DNA of 64,000 bases from Clostridium sp. (GCF_017888565.1 NZ_JAGHFX010000094.1:62001-126000), one strand, 5' to 3'; counted from the first letter of the stretch, positions 18,137-27,195 are shown. Program-made: numbers and translations. Notes: a model not told the origin generated them from the letters alone.

Positions 18137-18153
18137 AAAGTAAACTGTACTTT
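18137..18153 (+). promoter_or_regulatory. Second operator-like dyad at the Xre gene start
   Basis: AAAGTAAACTGTACTTT shares both half-sites (AAAGTA / TACTTT) with the dyad at 18049-18065. It ends 8 bases before the ATG at 18162, so bound protein would block transcription or initiation. Confidence 0.55.
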
Positions 18154-18161
18154 AAGAGAGT

Positions 18162-18359
18162 ATGAAAAACATTATTAAGGATTTACGAAAGCAAAGTAAC
18201 ATGACACAAGAAGAATTAGCTAAGGCTTGTGGAGTTAGTAGACAAACGATAATATCATTAGAAAATGGTAAGTATAACCCATCAATATATCTTGCCCATA
18301 AGGTTGCTGTTATATTTGATAGTACAATTGAAAAAGTATTTATTTTTGAGGAGGAATAG
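18162..18359 (+). CDS. Xre-type helix-turn-helix regulator
   Basis: This 65-residue protein is a single HTH domain: LRKQSNMTQEELAKACGVSR then QTIISLENGKYNPSIYLAHK, the hallmark of the small YozG/Xre-like regulators. It contains no ligand-binding domain. The next gene, a membrane protein, starts 2 bases after its stop, so they form a two-gene unit of the common type in which a small repressor controls a partner membrane protein. Two palindromes upstream are likely its own operators. The ribosome binding site AGAGAG is weak. Confidence 0.88.
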   Translation: MKNIIKDLRKQSNMTQEELAKACGVSRQTIISLENGKYNPSIYLAHKVAVIFDSTIEKVFIFEEE

Positions 18360-18361
18360 TA

Positions 18362-18781
18362 ATGAAATATATGAAAAAGAATTTAATATTTAGTGTAATT
18401 ATTTTAGTTATAGGTGCTAGCTTACTAATTACAGGGTTTATAATTGAAGGAAATAGTAATGAGGCAAATCCTATGTTTTTTGGTTTAGGATGTGGGCTTG
18501 GTGTAGCCGGATTAGTTAATACAATTCAAGCAATGGCATTAATAAAAAATCCAGAAAAATGTGAAGAGATAGAAATGGTAAAAACTGAAGAGAGAACTGT
18601 ATTTCTAAGAGATAAGAATAATAGTATGGTTTATTCTATATTTATATATGTTGAATGCTTAATGGTTATAATTACAAACTTCTTAGGTTATAGAAGTATC
18701 TCGTTAGTTTTATCATTTTTATTATGTGCGAAGCTAATAACTTGGATGATTGTCGGAACTATAAATGGAAAGAAGTATTAA
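18362..18781 (+). CDS. Four-helix membrane protein paired with the Xre regulator
   Basis: The 139-residue product has four hydrophobic segments (about residues 7-27, 37-60, 88-107 and 110-133) and a cytoplasmic acidic loop (NPEKCEEIEMVKTEERTVFLRDK). The second helix pair contains glycine-rich GLGCGLGVAGLVN. It starts with GGAGGAATAGTA before the ATG, overlapping the regulator's end. Such regulator/membrane pairs are common in Firmicutes, but the function is not known. A terminator follows at 18822-18851. Confidence 0.75.
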   Translation: MKYMKKNLIFSVIILVIGASLLITGFIIEGNSNEANPMFFGLGCGLGVAGLVNTIQAMALIKNPEKCEEIEMVKTEERTVFLRDKNNSMVYSIFIYVECLMVIITNFLGYRSISLVLSFLLCAKLITWMIVGTINGKKY

Positions 18782-18821
18782 ATTATAACGAGGATGAAAT
18801 TAAATATTAGATTATTTAAAG

Positions 18822-18851
18822 TGCCGTATTATTCAAAATGAATATGCGGTA
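18822..18851 (+). terminator. Terminator of the Xre/membrane protein unit
   Basis: GCCGTATTATTC pairs with GAATATGCGGT and is followed by ATTTTTTAG. The stem belongs to the dispersed CCGCAT/ATGCGG family. Confidence 0.87.
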
Positions 18852-18865
18852 TTTTTTAGTGCGCA

Positions 18866-18955
18866 ATTTAAATATTTAGTGAAACACTTTTCTTTAAAAT
18901 CCTTATGGATTTTTTCCTCAACTCCTTCACTTTTTCATTTTCACGCATTCACCTT
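18866..18955. repeat. Intergenic repeat module B, copy 1 (short)
   Basis: It contains AAAATCCTTATGGATTTTTTC followed by CTCAACTCCTTCACTTTTTC, closely matching the second half of copies near 45.6 and 56.2 kb. It immediately precedes a short module A. Confidence 0.7.
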
Positions 18956-18971
18956 TGAGACCTTTAGTTAT

Positions 18972-19047
18972 TATAAATAAGAACTATAAATTGGCGAAGA
19001 TAAATAAAATATGTGGTAAATTCATATCTTATATCTTCGCCTTTCTT
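18972..19047. repeat. Palindromic intergenic repeat module A, copy 1 (internally deleted)
   Basis: GGCGAAGATAAATAAAATAT and the complementary ATATCTTATATCTTCGCC form a hairpin of about 50 bases. Both ends match the outer stems of the full-length copies at 32.9 and 56.4 kb, but the interior of about 170 bases is absent. It lies just beyond the spoVR stop. Confidence 0.75.
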
Positions 19048-19067
19048 ATTTTAAATATAACTATTAG

Positions 19068-20438
19068 CTAATTAATGAAAATCTTTCTATCTTCATTGCA
19101 AACTATCTCTATTTGTTTGCCTTCTTTTGTTTTTGTTACAAGAGTAACTTTGCGTCCCCATAAATCTTGAACGTATTTAAGTGTTTCTTTAGCATATGAC
19201 ATTTCAAGCTCTCTTCCATCGAAGAAATGCTCTAATGTTAAAGTTAGGTCCCTTCTATTTAAATTAGTTACTCTTATATATGGAATAGATGCAACTCCAC
19301 AAGTATCTGCAAGGTAATCTCTAATTTCTCTCCAGCCTATTTCATCTGGGACTTCTTCAACTACATATTCAAAGCTCTTTTTAGCATATTGAAATAAGTT
19401 TAGTTCTTCACATAATTCTCTTGTTAGATATCTTCTTAAGAAAGAGCTATCTCTTTCTGTTTTTCTAACTTCGAATATTTTTTCTCTACCAAATCTTTTT
19501 TCAATATCTTGAAAAACCTTGAAGCCTATATAATATGGATTTAATCCACCAACTATAGGTGCTACTACATCATTATGTCTTTTTAAGAACTCAAAATGGA
19601 GCCCTTCATCTAAGTCTAACTCTTTTAATATATTATAATGCCAAAAACTTGCCCAACCTTCATTCATTATTTTAGTTTCAATTTGAGGCATAAAATATTG
19701 AGTTTCTCTTTTTACTATTCTTAATATATTTTTTTCCCATTCTTCTAAAGAGCTATATTTTATTATAAATCCTAAAACATCATCACAAGGCTCAACTGGT
19801 ATTTTAGATACATCAGGAAATGGTATTTCATCATTTTTATCTAAAATACTTCTATTTTCTTTTTTAGAATAATAGTCAGAAATTAAACTTTCTTTAATTT
19901 CCTCACTGCTTAATTCCTTTACTCCAACTACTCTAGGTATTTGATATCTAATTGCATGTGCTGCATCTAGGATTTTTTCAACTCTTTCATAACCTATACT
20001 TGGATCATTTATATATCCTCTAACTATCTCTGCATCTAGCTTAAACATCTCTAATGCTCCCTTAGCATTAGTTCCATCTACAAACATTCTATTATTTGCA
20101 AAAAAGTCATTATGACCATATACATGGGCCATAGTTAATATTTGTAAAAGTAATGTATTTTCTCTCATCAAATATGCAAGACAAGGATCGGAATTTATTA
20201 CCATTTCATATGGTAATCCAGTCATATTTAATGAATACAATGTTTTATTTTTATCATATGCTTTACCATAACTCCAGTGAGGATATTTAGAAGGCATACC
20301 AACATATGCCTCATACCCTAACATTTCATTAAAGCCTATTATCTCAAACTCTTGAGGATAGAACTTAAGTCCTAGCGCTCTTGCCTTTTCTTCTATAACT
20401 TCATTCCACTTCTCTAAAGTGCTAACATTGTATTCCAT
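19068..20438 (-). CDS. spoVR: SpoVR family protein
   Basis: This 456-residue protein belongs to the SpoVR family, needed for normal spore cortex formation in Bacillus, with unknown biochemical activity. Typical segments include FANNRMFVDGTNAKGALEMF, NEGWASFWHYNILKELDLDE and NPYYIGFKVFQDIEKRFG. It is the third gene of prkA-yhbH-spoVR, starting immediately after yhbH; GAAGGAGGAATAGT supports the ATG. The length is slightly below the Bacillus protein (about 468). The three genes are widely co-conserved in spore formers and some proteobacteria. Confidence 0.95.
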   Translation of the reverse strand: MEYNVSTLEKWNEVIEEKARALGLKFYPQEFEIIGFNEMLGYEAYVGMPSKYPHWSYGKAYDKNKTLYSLNMTGLPYEMVINSDPCLAYLMRENTLLLQILTMAHVYGHNDFFANNRMFVDGTNAKGALEMFKLDAEIVRGYINDPSIGYERVEKILDAAHAIRYQIPRVVGVKELSSEEIKESLISDYYSKKENRSILDKNDEIPFPDVSKIPVEPCDDVLGFIIKYSSLEEWEKNILRIVKRETQYFMPQIETKIMNEGWASFWHYNILKELDLDEGLHFEFLKRHNDVVAPIVGGLNPYYIGFKVFQDIEKRFGREKIFEVRKTERDSSFLRRYLTRELCEELNLFQYAKKSFEYVVEEVPDEIGWREIRDYLADTCGVASIPYIRVTNLNRRDLTLTLEHFFDGRELEMSYAKETLKYVQDLWGRKVTLVTKTKEGKQIEIVCNEDRKIFIN

Positions 20439-20439
20439 A

Positions 20440-21615
20440 CTATTCCTCCTTCAGCTCTTTAGATAACATTATCTTCAATGCATCCCATAAATCCTTTTTT
20501 TCCTTAACAATTACAGAAACGAAGTTTTTACAACTTATCTCTTTATTAAATCTATAATACATTGTCGTTGAATAAGTGGATGGTAATAATTCTGCATAGC
20601 CAAACATATTACTTATTTCGCATAATTCTTTTACAGATTTCATTGCTCTTTCATTATCTTCACTCCAGTTATCTCCGTCACTAGCATATATAGGGTATAT
20701 ATTCCACATTTCTGGTGGATACTTTTCTTTAATTAATTTTAAAGCTGTATTAAGTCCACTTGAAATATAGGTTCCACCCGATTCAGCTTTATGGAAAAAC
20801 TCAAACTCATTTACCCTCTTCGCAACAGTAGTATGAGATATAAACTCAAAAGCTATATTATTATATTTCCTTTTTATAAATCTAGATAAAACAAAGAACA
20901 ATGACCTTGCTAAATATTTTTTGCTACTATCCATAGAACCTGATACATCCATAATAAATAGCATTACTGCATTGCTTTCCTTTTTAGGTTTTTTCTTAAC
21001 TTTATAATATCTAAGATCTTCTTCTCTAAAAGGAAATCTATTTATATCACTATCTAAACCTGCTTCTTTTAACGCTCTTTTTTTCCCTTGCTTTCTTTCA
21101 AGCTTTGCTACAACTGTTTTTTTCTTTGCAAGCCTTGGATTTATTCCATATCTTTGATAACCACGCTTTTTGCCAGAACTTTCTGTTACTATTTCAGAGT
21201 ATTTTTTTCTATCTAAATTAGGTAGCTCTAAATCCTCAATTATATAATCCATAAGTTCTTCCATGGTTACTTCTGTTTCATAAATATCATCTCCAGGAGA
21301 GTTGCCTGCACCTTGATTACCACTTTTCCCAGACTTTGGATTTCCATCTGAAATTTTATCTCCTCTTCTTTCTTCCCCAACTCCAGTGGCAACCCCTTTA
21401 TTATTTCTTCCAAACACAAATTGATATTCTTTTATTCCTCTAATTGGAATCTTGAACTTTTTATTCTTACTTTCTCCAATTATACTTTCCTCCGAAAGAA
21501 TATCCCCCAAATTTTCTTTTATAGACTTTTCAACCAATTGTCTATGCCGTCTTCTATCCTCTATTGATCTATCATGCTCTAATGGATTATCTGCATTATC
21601 TCTAAAGATTGCCAT
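20440..21615 (-). CDS. yhbH: YhbH family (DUF444) protein with von Willebrand A-like domain
   Basis: The best start is ATG at 21615 ([20 protein letters not shown]) because GGAAGG is about 9 bases upstream; an upstream in-frame GTG is inside the binding site. The 391-residue protein has the DUF444 N-terminal pattern [21 protein letters not shown], a Gly-rich linker ([12 protein letters not shown]), a basic stretch ([13 protein letters not shown]) and a C-terminal vWA-like domain with the metal-site motif [11 protein letters not shown]. It is expressed with the kinase PrkA during stress or sporulation in related bacteria. It sits 5 bases after prkA. Confidence 0.93.
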   Translation of the reverse strand: MAIFRDNADNPLEHDRSIEDRRRHRQLVEKSIKENLGDILSEESIIGESKNKKFKIPIRGIKEYQFVFGRNNKGVATGVGEERRGDKISDGNPKSGKSGNQGAGNSPGDDIYETEVTMEELMDYIIEDLELPNLDRKKYSEIVTESSGKKRGYQRYGINPRLAKKKTVVAKLERKQGKKRALKEAGLDSDINRFPFREEDLRYYKVKKKPKKESNAVMLFIMDVSGSMDSSKKYLARSLFFVLSRFIKRKYNNIAFEFISHTTVAKRVNEFEFFHKAESGGTYISSGLNTALKLIKEKYPPEMWNIYPIYASDGDNWSEDNERAMKSVKELCEISNMFGYAELLPSTYSTTMYYRFNKEISCKNFVSVIVKEKKDLWDALKIMLSKELKEE

Positions 21616-21620
21616 TTTTA

Positions 21621-23543
21621 TCAATCCTTCCACAAGTTGTTTGCAGCATATTTTAATATTACATCACAGCAATGTAAGCAATATCCATTATTCTGCATTT
21701 CTTCAACCATGGAGTTATATTTTTCGGCTTGTTCTGTATCTCTAACTCTAGATTTAGTTATTATTCTTGAAAGGTCTTTAACAGATGCCATAAGTTTCTT
21801 TTCAATGGCTTCTTTTAAAGGTTCATATGAGGTATAGTCTATCTTACTTCCATTTCTAACTAAATAAAACATGTATGAAGTAACATCTGCTCTAAAGCCT
21901 TTGCATGAGTTTTCTGAAACTCCAATTTGTTCTTCTATACTTCTCATAAATTCTTCATCTGGATTTAGCTCTTCTCTAGTTGATATATCTTTTATTTTAG
22001 TTTTATTAACAAATGCTTCAGCGTTATCTATATAATTATCAAATAAGCTTTCTGCTTGTTCTCTAAAAGAATGAATAAATGCCTTTGTAATTTCTTTTTC
22101 AAGAATCTTATTATATTCTTTTCTAATTGTATCTTGTATAAACCCAAGATATTTCTTCTTATCTTCAGCTGCAATATCCATTTCCTTAACTGATTTTATT
22201 ATACTTTCCATTATACTTAATGGATTGATGCAGTTATATTCTGAACTAGAAAGGGCATTATCAATTGCTTTAATTATAAATCTAGTACTTATACCCTTCA
22301 TACCTTCATATGTGCCTGCTTCTTCTCTTAATTCATTTATGTCAATTCTCTTAGTGCTTCCTTTTTCAACTATTTCTTCTCCATTATATATTTTAAGTTT
22401 TGTTATAGGGTCTACCTTAGATGACGGGGATAATCTTGAAAGAATAGCAAACATAGCTGCAACTTCTATTGTATGTGGAGCTATATGAGCATTAAAATTA
22501 CTCTTTTTTAATATCTTTTCATATATTTTTACTTCTTCATCAAGCTCTAAACAATAAGGCACTTCTATTTTTACAATTCTATCTAAGATAGCTTCATTTG
22601 TGTGATCTGATTTAAATTTATTCCACTCAGCTTCATTTGAGTGAGCTATTATAAGTCCATCAAAGTAAATCATAGATCCTTTACCTGGTGATGGAATAGA
22701 TTTTTCTTGAGTTGCAGTAATTATTGTATGAAGATATTCAACATCATTTTTAAATACTTCTATAAATTCAACTAATCCTCTATTACCAACATTAAATGCA
22801 CCATTTAAAGAAAATATTCTAGGATCATCTTCTGGATACATATCCATTTTTGAAATATCAATTGAACCAGTTAATATTGAAGTATCTTGATTATTAGGAT
22901 CTACTGGTGGAACAACACCAATTCCTTTTCTTGATCTAATAGAAAAACCCTTTGTTTCAACTTGGAACTTTTCATATTCTCCATTTAATTCATTCATAAG
23001 CCTATACTTACAAACTGGACATAAGTCCCCCTCTATCTTTGCACCTAATAATTCTTCAAATTTTGGTCTTAAATGTTTAGGTATTAAATGTAATGGTTCT
23101 TCATGCATAGGACAACCCTTTAAGGAATATATAGGAGTACATTCAACAAGTGCTTTTTTCAAAGCTTCAACTAATGATGATTTACCTGCCCCAACTGGAC
23201 CAACTAAATATAGTACTTGCCTAGCTTCTTCTCCATTCATTGATGCAGAATGTAAATAATTTACTAACTTCATAATTACCTTATCAATTCCAAAAAAATC
23301 CTCTTTAAAAAAGCCATACTTTCTTATAGAATCATTTCCATATATCTTTTTTACTTTAGGGTTTTCTTCACCCTTTAGCACTTCTACACCCTTACTAACT
23401 ACCATATCATAAATTCGCTTATGTGAAAGCTTAGCTATATCTGGGTTTTTCTTTACTAGTTCTAAATACTCAAGAAATGTTCCTTCAAATCTTTCTTTGT
23501 TTCTGCTTTCCCTATCACTTTTTATAAATTCTTCGAAGTTCAT
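21621..23543 (-). CDS. prkA: Serine protein kinase PrkA (AAA+)
   Basis: This 640-residue protein combines an AAA+ domain (Walker [10 protein letters not shown], about residues 113-121) with a C-terminal kinase-like region. The cysteine-containing insert ([12 protein letters not shown], then CPVCKYRL) and GDLCP are family features. In Bacillus, PrkA acts in sporulation (affecting sigma-K) and has protease-like activity in some reports. It is the first gene of prkA-yhbH-spoVR, with AAGGGGGGAG before the ATG. The promoter region is very AT-rich and I could not fix a sigma-E type promoter with correct spacing. Confidence 0.95.
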   Translation of the reverse strand: MNFEEFIKSDRESRNKERFEGTFLEYLELVKKNPDIAKLSHKRIYDMVVSKGVEVLKGEENPKVKKIYGNDSIRKYGFFKEDFFGIDKVIMKLVNYLHSASMNGEEARQVLYLVGPVGAGKSSLVEALKKALVECTPIYSLKGCPMHEEPLHLIPKHLRPKFEELLGAKIEGDLCPVCKYRLMNELNGEYEKFQVETKGFSIRSRKGIGVVPPVDPNNQDTSILTGSIDISKMDMYPEDDPRIFSLNGAFNVGNRGLVEFIEVFKNDVEYLHTIITATQEKSIPSPGKGSMIYFDGLIIAHSNEAEWNKFKSDHTNEAILDRIVKIEVPYCLELDEEVKIYEKILKKSNFNAHIAPHTIEVAAMFAILSRLSPSSKVDPITKLKIYNGEEIVEKGSTKRIDINELREEAGTYEGMKGISTRFIIKAIDNALSSSEYNCINPLSIMESIIKSVKEMDIAAEDKKKYLGFIQDTIRKEYNKILEKEITKAFIHSFREQAESLFDNYIDNAEAFVNKTKIKDISTREELNPDEEFMRSIEEQIGVSENSCKGFRADVTSYMFYLVRNGSKIDYTSYEPLKEAIEKKLMASVKDLSRIITKSRVRDTEQAEKYNSMVEEMQNNGYCLHCCDVILKYAANNLWKD

Positions 23544-23846
23544 TTACTCCCCCCCTTTTTACTAAAATATATTCATTTATATGCTTTATATATGACAAAA
23601 TCTTTTATATGACACTTTTATTTCAATTTATTGATTATTTAATTTTGCACCTATTAACTTTGAAAAACATATATTTTTTCATATAATGAATAATTAATAA
23701 AAAACTGATAATAATAAAACTAATATGAATCTTATTTATAAAAGTGAACTAATTTGTGTGAATATTTTTTCTATAATGCAAAATTTGTTAATTTAATATT
23801 TATCATACATGATAAATTAATAACAATTATTAATTAGTAACTTTTA
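23544..23846. other. AT-rich divergent intergenic region upstream of prkA
   Basis: No gene is seen. The stretch carries the prkA upstream region and nothing else recognisable before the promoter of the 41-residue peptide gene. Confidence 0.5.
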
Positions 23847-23875
23847 TTGATAAATTGATTATAATATAGTATAAT
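23847..23875 (+). promoter_or_regulatory. Strong promoter of the 41-residue peptide gene
   Basis: TTGATA (23847-23852) and TATAAT (23870-23875) are 17 bases apart, near-consensus for the housekeeping sigma factor. Confidence 0.8.
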
Positions 23876-23912
23876 AGTAATAAATAAAAGAACATTTAAA
23901 GGGGTGTTGTAC

Positions 23913-24038
23913 ATGGAAGGAATAGCATGCATGCTAAGCAAAAAGTGTAGAAGAGAAAAATCAGAAGAAATAGTTAAAAATATGAATAACGAACAAAAAA
24001 CCTATGAAGAAATTTATGAAAAAGAAAATAATAACTAA
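23913..24038 (+). CDS. Small 41-residue charged protein, unknown function
   Basis: The frame encodes MEGIACMLSKKCRREKSEEI followed by a lysine/glutamate/asparagine-rich tail ending in NNN. It has two cysteines in C-x5-C spacing within the first 12 residues and is otherwise hydrophilic, probably a single helix. It is preceded by a near-perfect promoter and AAAGGGGTG, and followed by a strong terminator (24128-24160), so it is a complete, self-contained transcription unit. I do not recognise the family; a short regulatory or stress peptide is possible. Confidence 0.65.
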   Translation: MEGIACMLSKKCRREKSEEIVKNMNNEQKTYEEIYEKENNN

Positions 24039-24127
24039 TTAAATTTTATTATATATAACTCATAAATGAACACATAATTGAGAATTAAAAAAGAAAATTT
24101 TGTATATTAAGTAGTTTAATATAGCAT

Positions 24128-24160
24128 AAAAAGTAGAGAAAATAATTTCTCTACTTTTTT
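24128..24160. terminator. Bidirectional terminator after the 41-residue gene
   Basis: AAAAAGTAGAGAAA pairs with TTTCTCTACTTTTT around AATA, with T run on one side and A run on the other. Confidence 0.9.
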
Positions 24161-24217
24161 ATATTTTTCTGGCCCCCAGAGGCAATTCCCCTAGGGATCT
24201 AATTTTCCCCAAATAAT

Positions 24218-24814
24218 CTATTCTATTATAAATGGCATCGTCGAATTATCTATATATTCTGAAGCGCCTCTAGAAAACGCATTCCCAATAACTGTACCCT
24301 TTCCTATTCTGTATTTAAAATAGTTTACTCCATAAGATATAGACATTCTATTTGTATCAAAAACTTCTTTATCAAATTTTATTCCTTTAGATATTTCAAA
24401 TATATATTCCCTTTCTTCATTAGGATCTAAATAAGAACTAAAAGTATCTCCTCTATCTCCAGGTTTATAATTCAGTAAATATTCTCTCTCAGTATTATCA
24501 TATCCTTTAAATACAGGAGTAGCATTATTTGAACTAAATCCAACTTTATCCTTTGTATTATGTGAAAACTGTAAGTTTACATTGTTTAAGCTAGCATAAT
24601 ACTTACTATTATTTTTTATATTAACTTTAATCTTATAAGCATTTTCATCTTCTTCAAATCCAGAGTATTTTATTATTGGTCCTTTACTATTAAAGGCTTC
24701 TTCAGTAGAATCAACGTATAATAGCTTGTCTCCCAAAATGAATTTAAAGCCTAAAATAAAGATAAAGCTAAAAAGAAAAATACTTATACTTACTGTTATA
24801 AATTTTTTATTCAT
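24218..24814 (-). CDS. Membrane-anchored extracytoplasmic protein of unknown function
   Basis: This 198-residue protein has one N-terminal hydrophobic helix (FITVSISIFLFSFIFILGFK) and no lipobox, so it should be anchored with the rest outside. The exported part is beta-rich with a segment YKIKVNIKNNSKYYASLNNV that resembles an immunoglobulin-like or FixG-type fold (DUF4352-like), but I cannot name the family. It is the last of four co-directional genes (gntR, ABC ATPase, permease, this), 12 bases after the permease, and so is probably part of that system. Confidence 0.65.
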   Translation of the reverse strand: MNKKFITVSISIFLFSFIFILGFKFILGDKLLYVDSTEEAFNSKGPIIKYSGFEEDENAYKIKVNIKNNSKYYASLNNVNLQFSHNTKDKVGFSSNNATPVFKGYDNTEREYLLNYKPGDRGDTFSSYLDPNEEREYIFEISKGIKFDKEVFDTNRMSISYGVNYFKYRIGKGTVIGNAFSRGASEYIDNSTMPFIIE

Positions 24815-24826
24815 TTTACTCTCCTC

Positions 24827-25534
24827 CTAAGCTAAATCCTTATTTTTATAAATTCTTAAAGAAATATATATTGAAATTATAAATAAAACTAATGCTATAA
24901 CAAATATAAGAATAAGATAAACATTCATTGACATAACTTTATAGTCATAACCTTCAAAATTAAAAATCTTATAAATTAGTCTTCCTATTTTTCTTGAAAA
25001 ACTTATAAGTAATGTTTCCTTCCCATTATTAATAAATTCATAAGCACTACTATTTTTATAAGCCATATAACCTATAAATATCGTTATTATAGGAGCAATA
25101 ATTCTTCCAATTCTATAACCATATTTAAATATAATAGGTATTATTATTCCAAAGCTAAGTAATATAGTTACAATAGACACAATTATATCTTGAAAAACCA
25201 TAACTCTTGCAGAATTTAATATATTCATACCATATAGAACATACATTAATATTAATGAAGCAAAAATTATTATTAATGTTAATATATATTTTGAATAAAC
25301 CACATCTTCTCTTTTATTTGGAAGACTTAGCATAAAACTTTCACTTTTATTCAAATAGTCATAATAAAAGCTATTCATCATAATAATAAAAGTAAACATT
25401 ACTGGAAGTAAGGTTGGAAATACATATGAAAAAGCAGTTAAGAAAAATAATCCTACTATAAATGTAATTATTGCAGCTTTTAATGATCTAACCTTTAGAC
25501 CTACTAATAAATCCTTTTGTATAAGCTTAAACAT
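24827..25534 (-). CDS. ABC-2 type transporter permease
   Basis: The 235-residue product has six predicted membrane segments in the ABC-2 permease layout, starting MFKLIQKDLLVGLKVRSLKA, a common opening of small export permeases. The segment SFYYDYLNKSESFMLSLPNKREDVVYSKYI matches the cytoplasmic loop of ABC-2 permeases of the YtrC/DUF type. It overlaps the ATPase stop by one base, indicating translational coupling. With the GntR regulator and the ATPase it resembles the Bacillus ytr type operon, which responds to cell-wall-active compounds; that function is inference. Confidence 0.85.
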   Translation of the reverse strand: MFKLIQKDLLVGLKVRSLKAAIITFIVGLFFLTAFSYVFPTLLPVMFTFIIMMNSFYYDYLNKSESFMLSLPNKREDVVYSKYILTLIIIFASLILMYVLYGMNILNSARVMVFQDIIVSIVTILLSFGIIIPIIFKYGYRIGRIIAPIITIFIGYMAYKNSSAYEFINNGKETLLISFSRKIGRLIYKIFNFEGYDYKVMSMNVYLILIFVIALVLFIISIYISLRIYKNKDLA

Positions 25535-26367
25535 TATTGCTCCCCCTTTACATAGTGAAACATTATATCTTCTAAAGTTGGAATACTTATATTTTCATTA
25601 TCCAAGCCTTTTTCATTTATAAATAAACCTTCCATATAATACTTTGTTTCTTTTATAGAAATAAAATTTAATTTAATTTCTTCAAGTTCTTCCTTTGAAC
25701 CTCTAAAAATTCTGTATTTTTCCTTTATAGACTCCATGTCTTGTGAGAAAATTAACTTTCCCTTATTAATAAAAGTTATATAATCTGCTATTCCATCTAA
25801 ATCTGATGTTATATGGGTAGAAATAATAACACTTCTATTTCCATCCTCTATTGCTTCTTGAAGTAACTTTAATATATCTTTTCTTATGATAGGATCTAAT
25901 CCAGCTGTAGGCTCGTCTAATATTAAGAGCTTTGCATCATGGGATAATGCATTAGCTATCATAAGCTTAATTGCCTCACCTTTTGAAAGTTCTCCAACGT
26001 ATAATTTTTTATGAATTCCAAATCTTCTTAAATAAGACTCAAAAAGATTTGAATCAAACTTTGAATAGGACTTACTAACTATTTTCTTGAAATCCTTAAT
26101 ACTTAAATGACCATAAAAATTTAAATTGTCAAATACAAAGCCAATATTATCTTTAACATAAATTTCTTCTTTAAAAATATCTTTATCAAATATTTTTATT
26201 TCTCCTTCATCAGCTTTAATTAGTCCAAGAAGCATCTTTATTAAAGTTGTTTTTCCTGAACCATTTGGTCCAACTAACCCCATTATAAATCCTTCGTTTA
26301 ATTTAAAAGAAATATTATCAAGCTTAAACTTACCTCTCGCCTTACTTACATTTTCTACCCTAATCAT
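25534..26367 (-). CDS. ABC transporter ATP-binding protein
   Basis: The start at 26367 (MIRVENVSKARGKFKL) is best because AAGGAG lies 6 bases upstream, giving 277 residues. Walker A is GPNGSGKTT, the signature is LSKGEAIKL (a diverged LSGGQ, as usual for exporters of this type), Walker B is LLILDEPTAGLD and the switch histidine is in ISTHITSDLDGIADY. It pairs with the ABC-2 permease downstream and follows a YtrA-type GntR regulator, so it is most likely an exporter of peptides or drugs rather than an importer. Confidence 0.93.
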   Translation of the reverse strand: MIRVENVSKARGKFKLDNISFKLNEGFIMGLVGPNGSGKTTLIKMLLGLIKADEGEIKIFDKDIFKEEIYVKDNIGFVFDNLNFYGHLSIKDFKKIVSKSYSKFDSNLFESYLRRFGIHKKLYVGELSKGEAIKLMIANALSHDAKLLILDEPTAGLDPIIRKDILKLLQEAIEDGNRSVIISTHITSDLDGIADYITFINKGKLIFSQDMESIKEKYRIFRGSKEELEEIKLNFISIKETKYYMEGLFINEKGLDNENISIPTLEDIMFHYVKGEQ

Positions 26368-26368
26368 A

Positions 26369-26743
26369 CTATTCTCCTTCATACAACAAATCTATCATGT
26401 TATAAATATCTTTCTTATCTAGCTTTATAGCCCTTGCTGTTTGCAAAATTTCTTCTAACTTATATTCAATTTCCTTAAGCTTTTCTTCATAAACAAGCTC
26501 CTTGTTAAAATACGATACATAGCAACCCTTTCCCCCAACAGTTTCAATAAAGCCTTGGTTTTCTAGCTCTTCATAAGCCCTTTTTGTTGTAATAACACTT
26601 ATATTTAAATCCTTAGCTAAAGACCTTATAGATGGCAATTTTTCATTAGGTTCCAATGTTCCATTTATAATTTCTTCTTTTATTGAGTTAACTATCTGCT
26701 CATATATTGGAAGCTTAGATGAATTACTAATTAATATTTTCAT
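26369..26743 (-). CDS. GntR-family regulator, YtrA subfamily
   Basis: This 124-residue protein has a winged helix (PIYEQIVNSIKEEIINGTLE, then LPSIRSLAKDLNISVITTKR) followed by only about 50 residues of helix, the short effector domain of the YtrA subfamily. Such regulators usually repress an adjacent ABC transporter operon. It is the first gene of the unit, and a large dyad overlaps its promoter (26775-26800), consistent with autorepression. Confidence 0.93.
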   Translation of the reverse strand: MKILISNSSKLPIYEQIVNSIKEEIINGTLEPNEKLPSIRSLAKDLNISVITTKRAYEELENQGFIETVGGKGCYVSYFNKELVYEEKLKEIEYKLEEILQTARAIKLDKKDIYNMIDLLYEGE

Positions 26744-26774
26744 TTTTCACCTCATACAACTGTATAATCTGTAT

Positions 26775-26810
26775 ATGTATACTATATACAGTATATACAT
26801 GAAAAGTCAA
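26775..26810 (-). promoter_or_regulatory. Promoter and operator of the GntR/ABC operon
   Basis: On the minus strand TTGACT (26805-26810) is followed after 16-18 bases by TATATA/TATAGT. The sequence between and over them is an inverted repeat with arms ATGTATA/TATACAT (26775-26800) and inner ACT/AGT, a typical GntR operator position. Confidence 0.65.
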
Positions 26811-27195
26811 TAATATTTTGAACTTTTTTACCAAATACATTTAAATAATGCATATATAAATAATATAAATATCTTTTTATTATTAATTTGCAATTATATA
26901 TTATAAATAAACACACTTTCTAACATAAAAACTAAAGGGAGTCGCGAAAAGCGACTCCCTTTACAACCCTTATAGTCCATTTTTTATAAATTCTGCAAGA
27001 GGCTCGCGAAACGCGATCCCCTTTCCACATCTAAAATGCTCGTAATTTTCTTAATTCAACGTAAGTGAATTATCTCCTCAAGAAATTCAATCTTTTAATA
27101 AACAAATCTTTATAGTCTTTGAAAGCCTCCACTAATAATTTATTGTTATCTCAATAAATACTATTAGAAACTCCCATCTATAAATCATAGGACAA
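26811..27195. other. Intergenic stretch with a strong orphan hairpin and possible gene remnant
   Basis: It contains the 12-bp hairpin at 26934-26962, a degenerate version GGCTCGCGAAACGCGATCCCC at about 27001-27021, and on the minus strand a short readable frame (EAFKDYKDLFIKRLNFLRR) near 27080-27140. No intact gene is seen. Confidence 0.4.
26934..26962 (-). terminator. Strong orphan hairpin
   Basis: AAAGGGAGTCGC and GCGACTCCCTTT pair perfectly around a 5-base loop; on the minus strand it is followed by AGTTTTTATG. It is unusually G+C-rich for this genome and has no intact gene on either side to terminate. Confidence 0.6.

Noticed and set aside
23580-23640. Sigma-E type promoter for prkA (GTCATAT...CATATATA)
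   Set aside because: The spacing between the two boxes is only 11-12 bases, shorter than expected for sigma-E, and the region is AT-rich enough for a chance match.
24172-24215. G+C-rich patch GGCCCCCAGAGGC..CCCCTAGGG as a terminator of the exported protein gene
   Set aside because: It can form a 9-bp stem with one mismatch, but no T run follows on the minus strand; a strong terminator is present 20 bases away.
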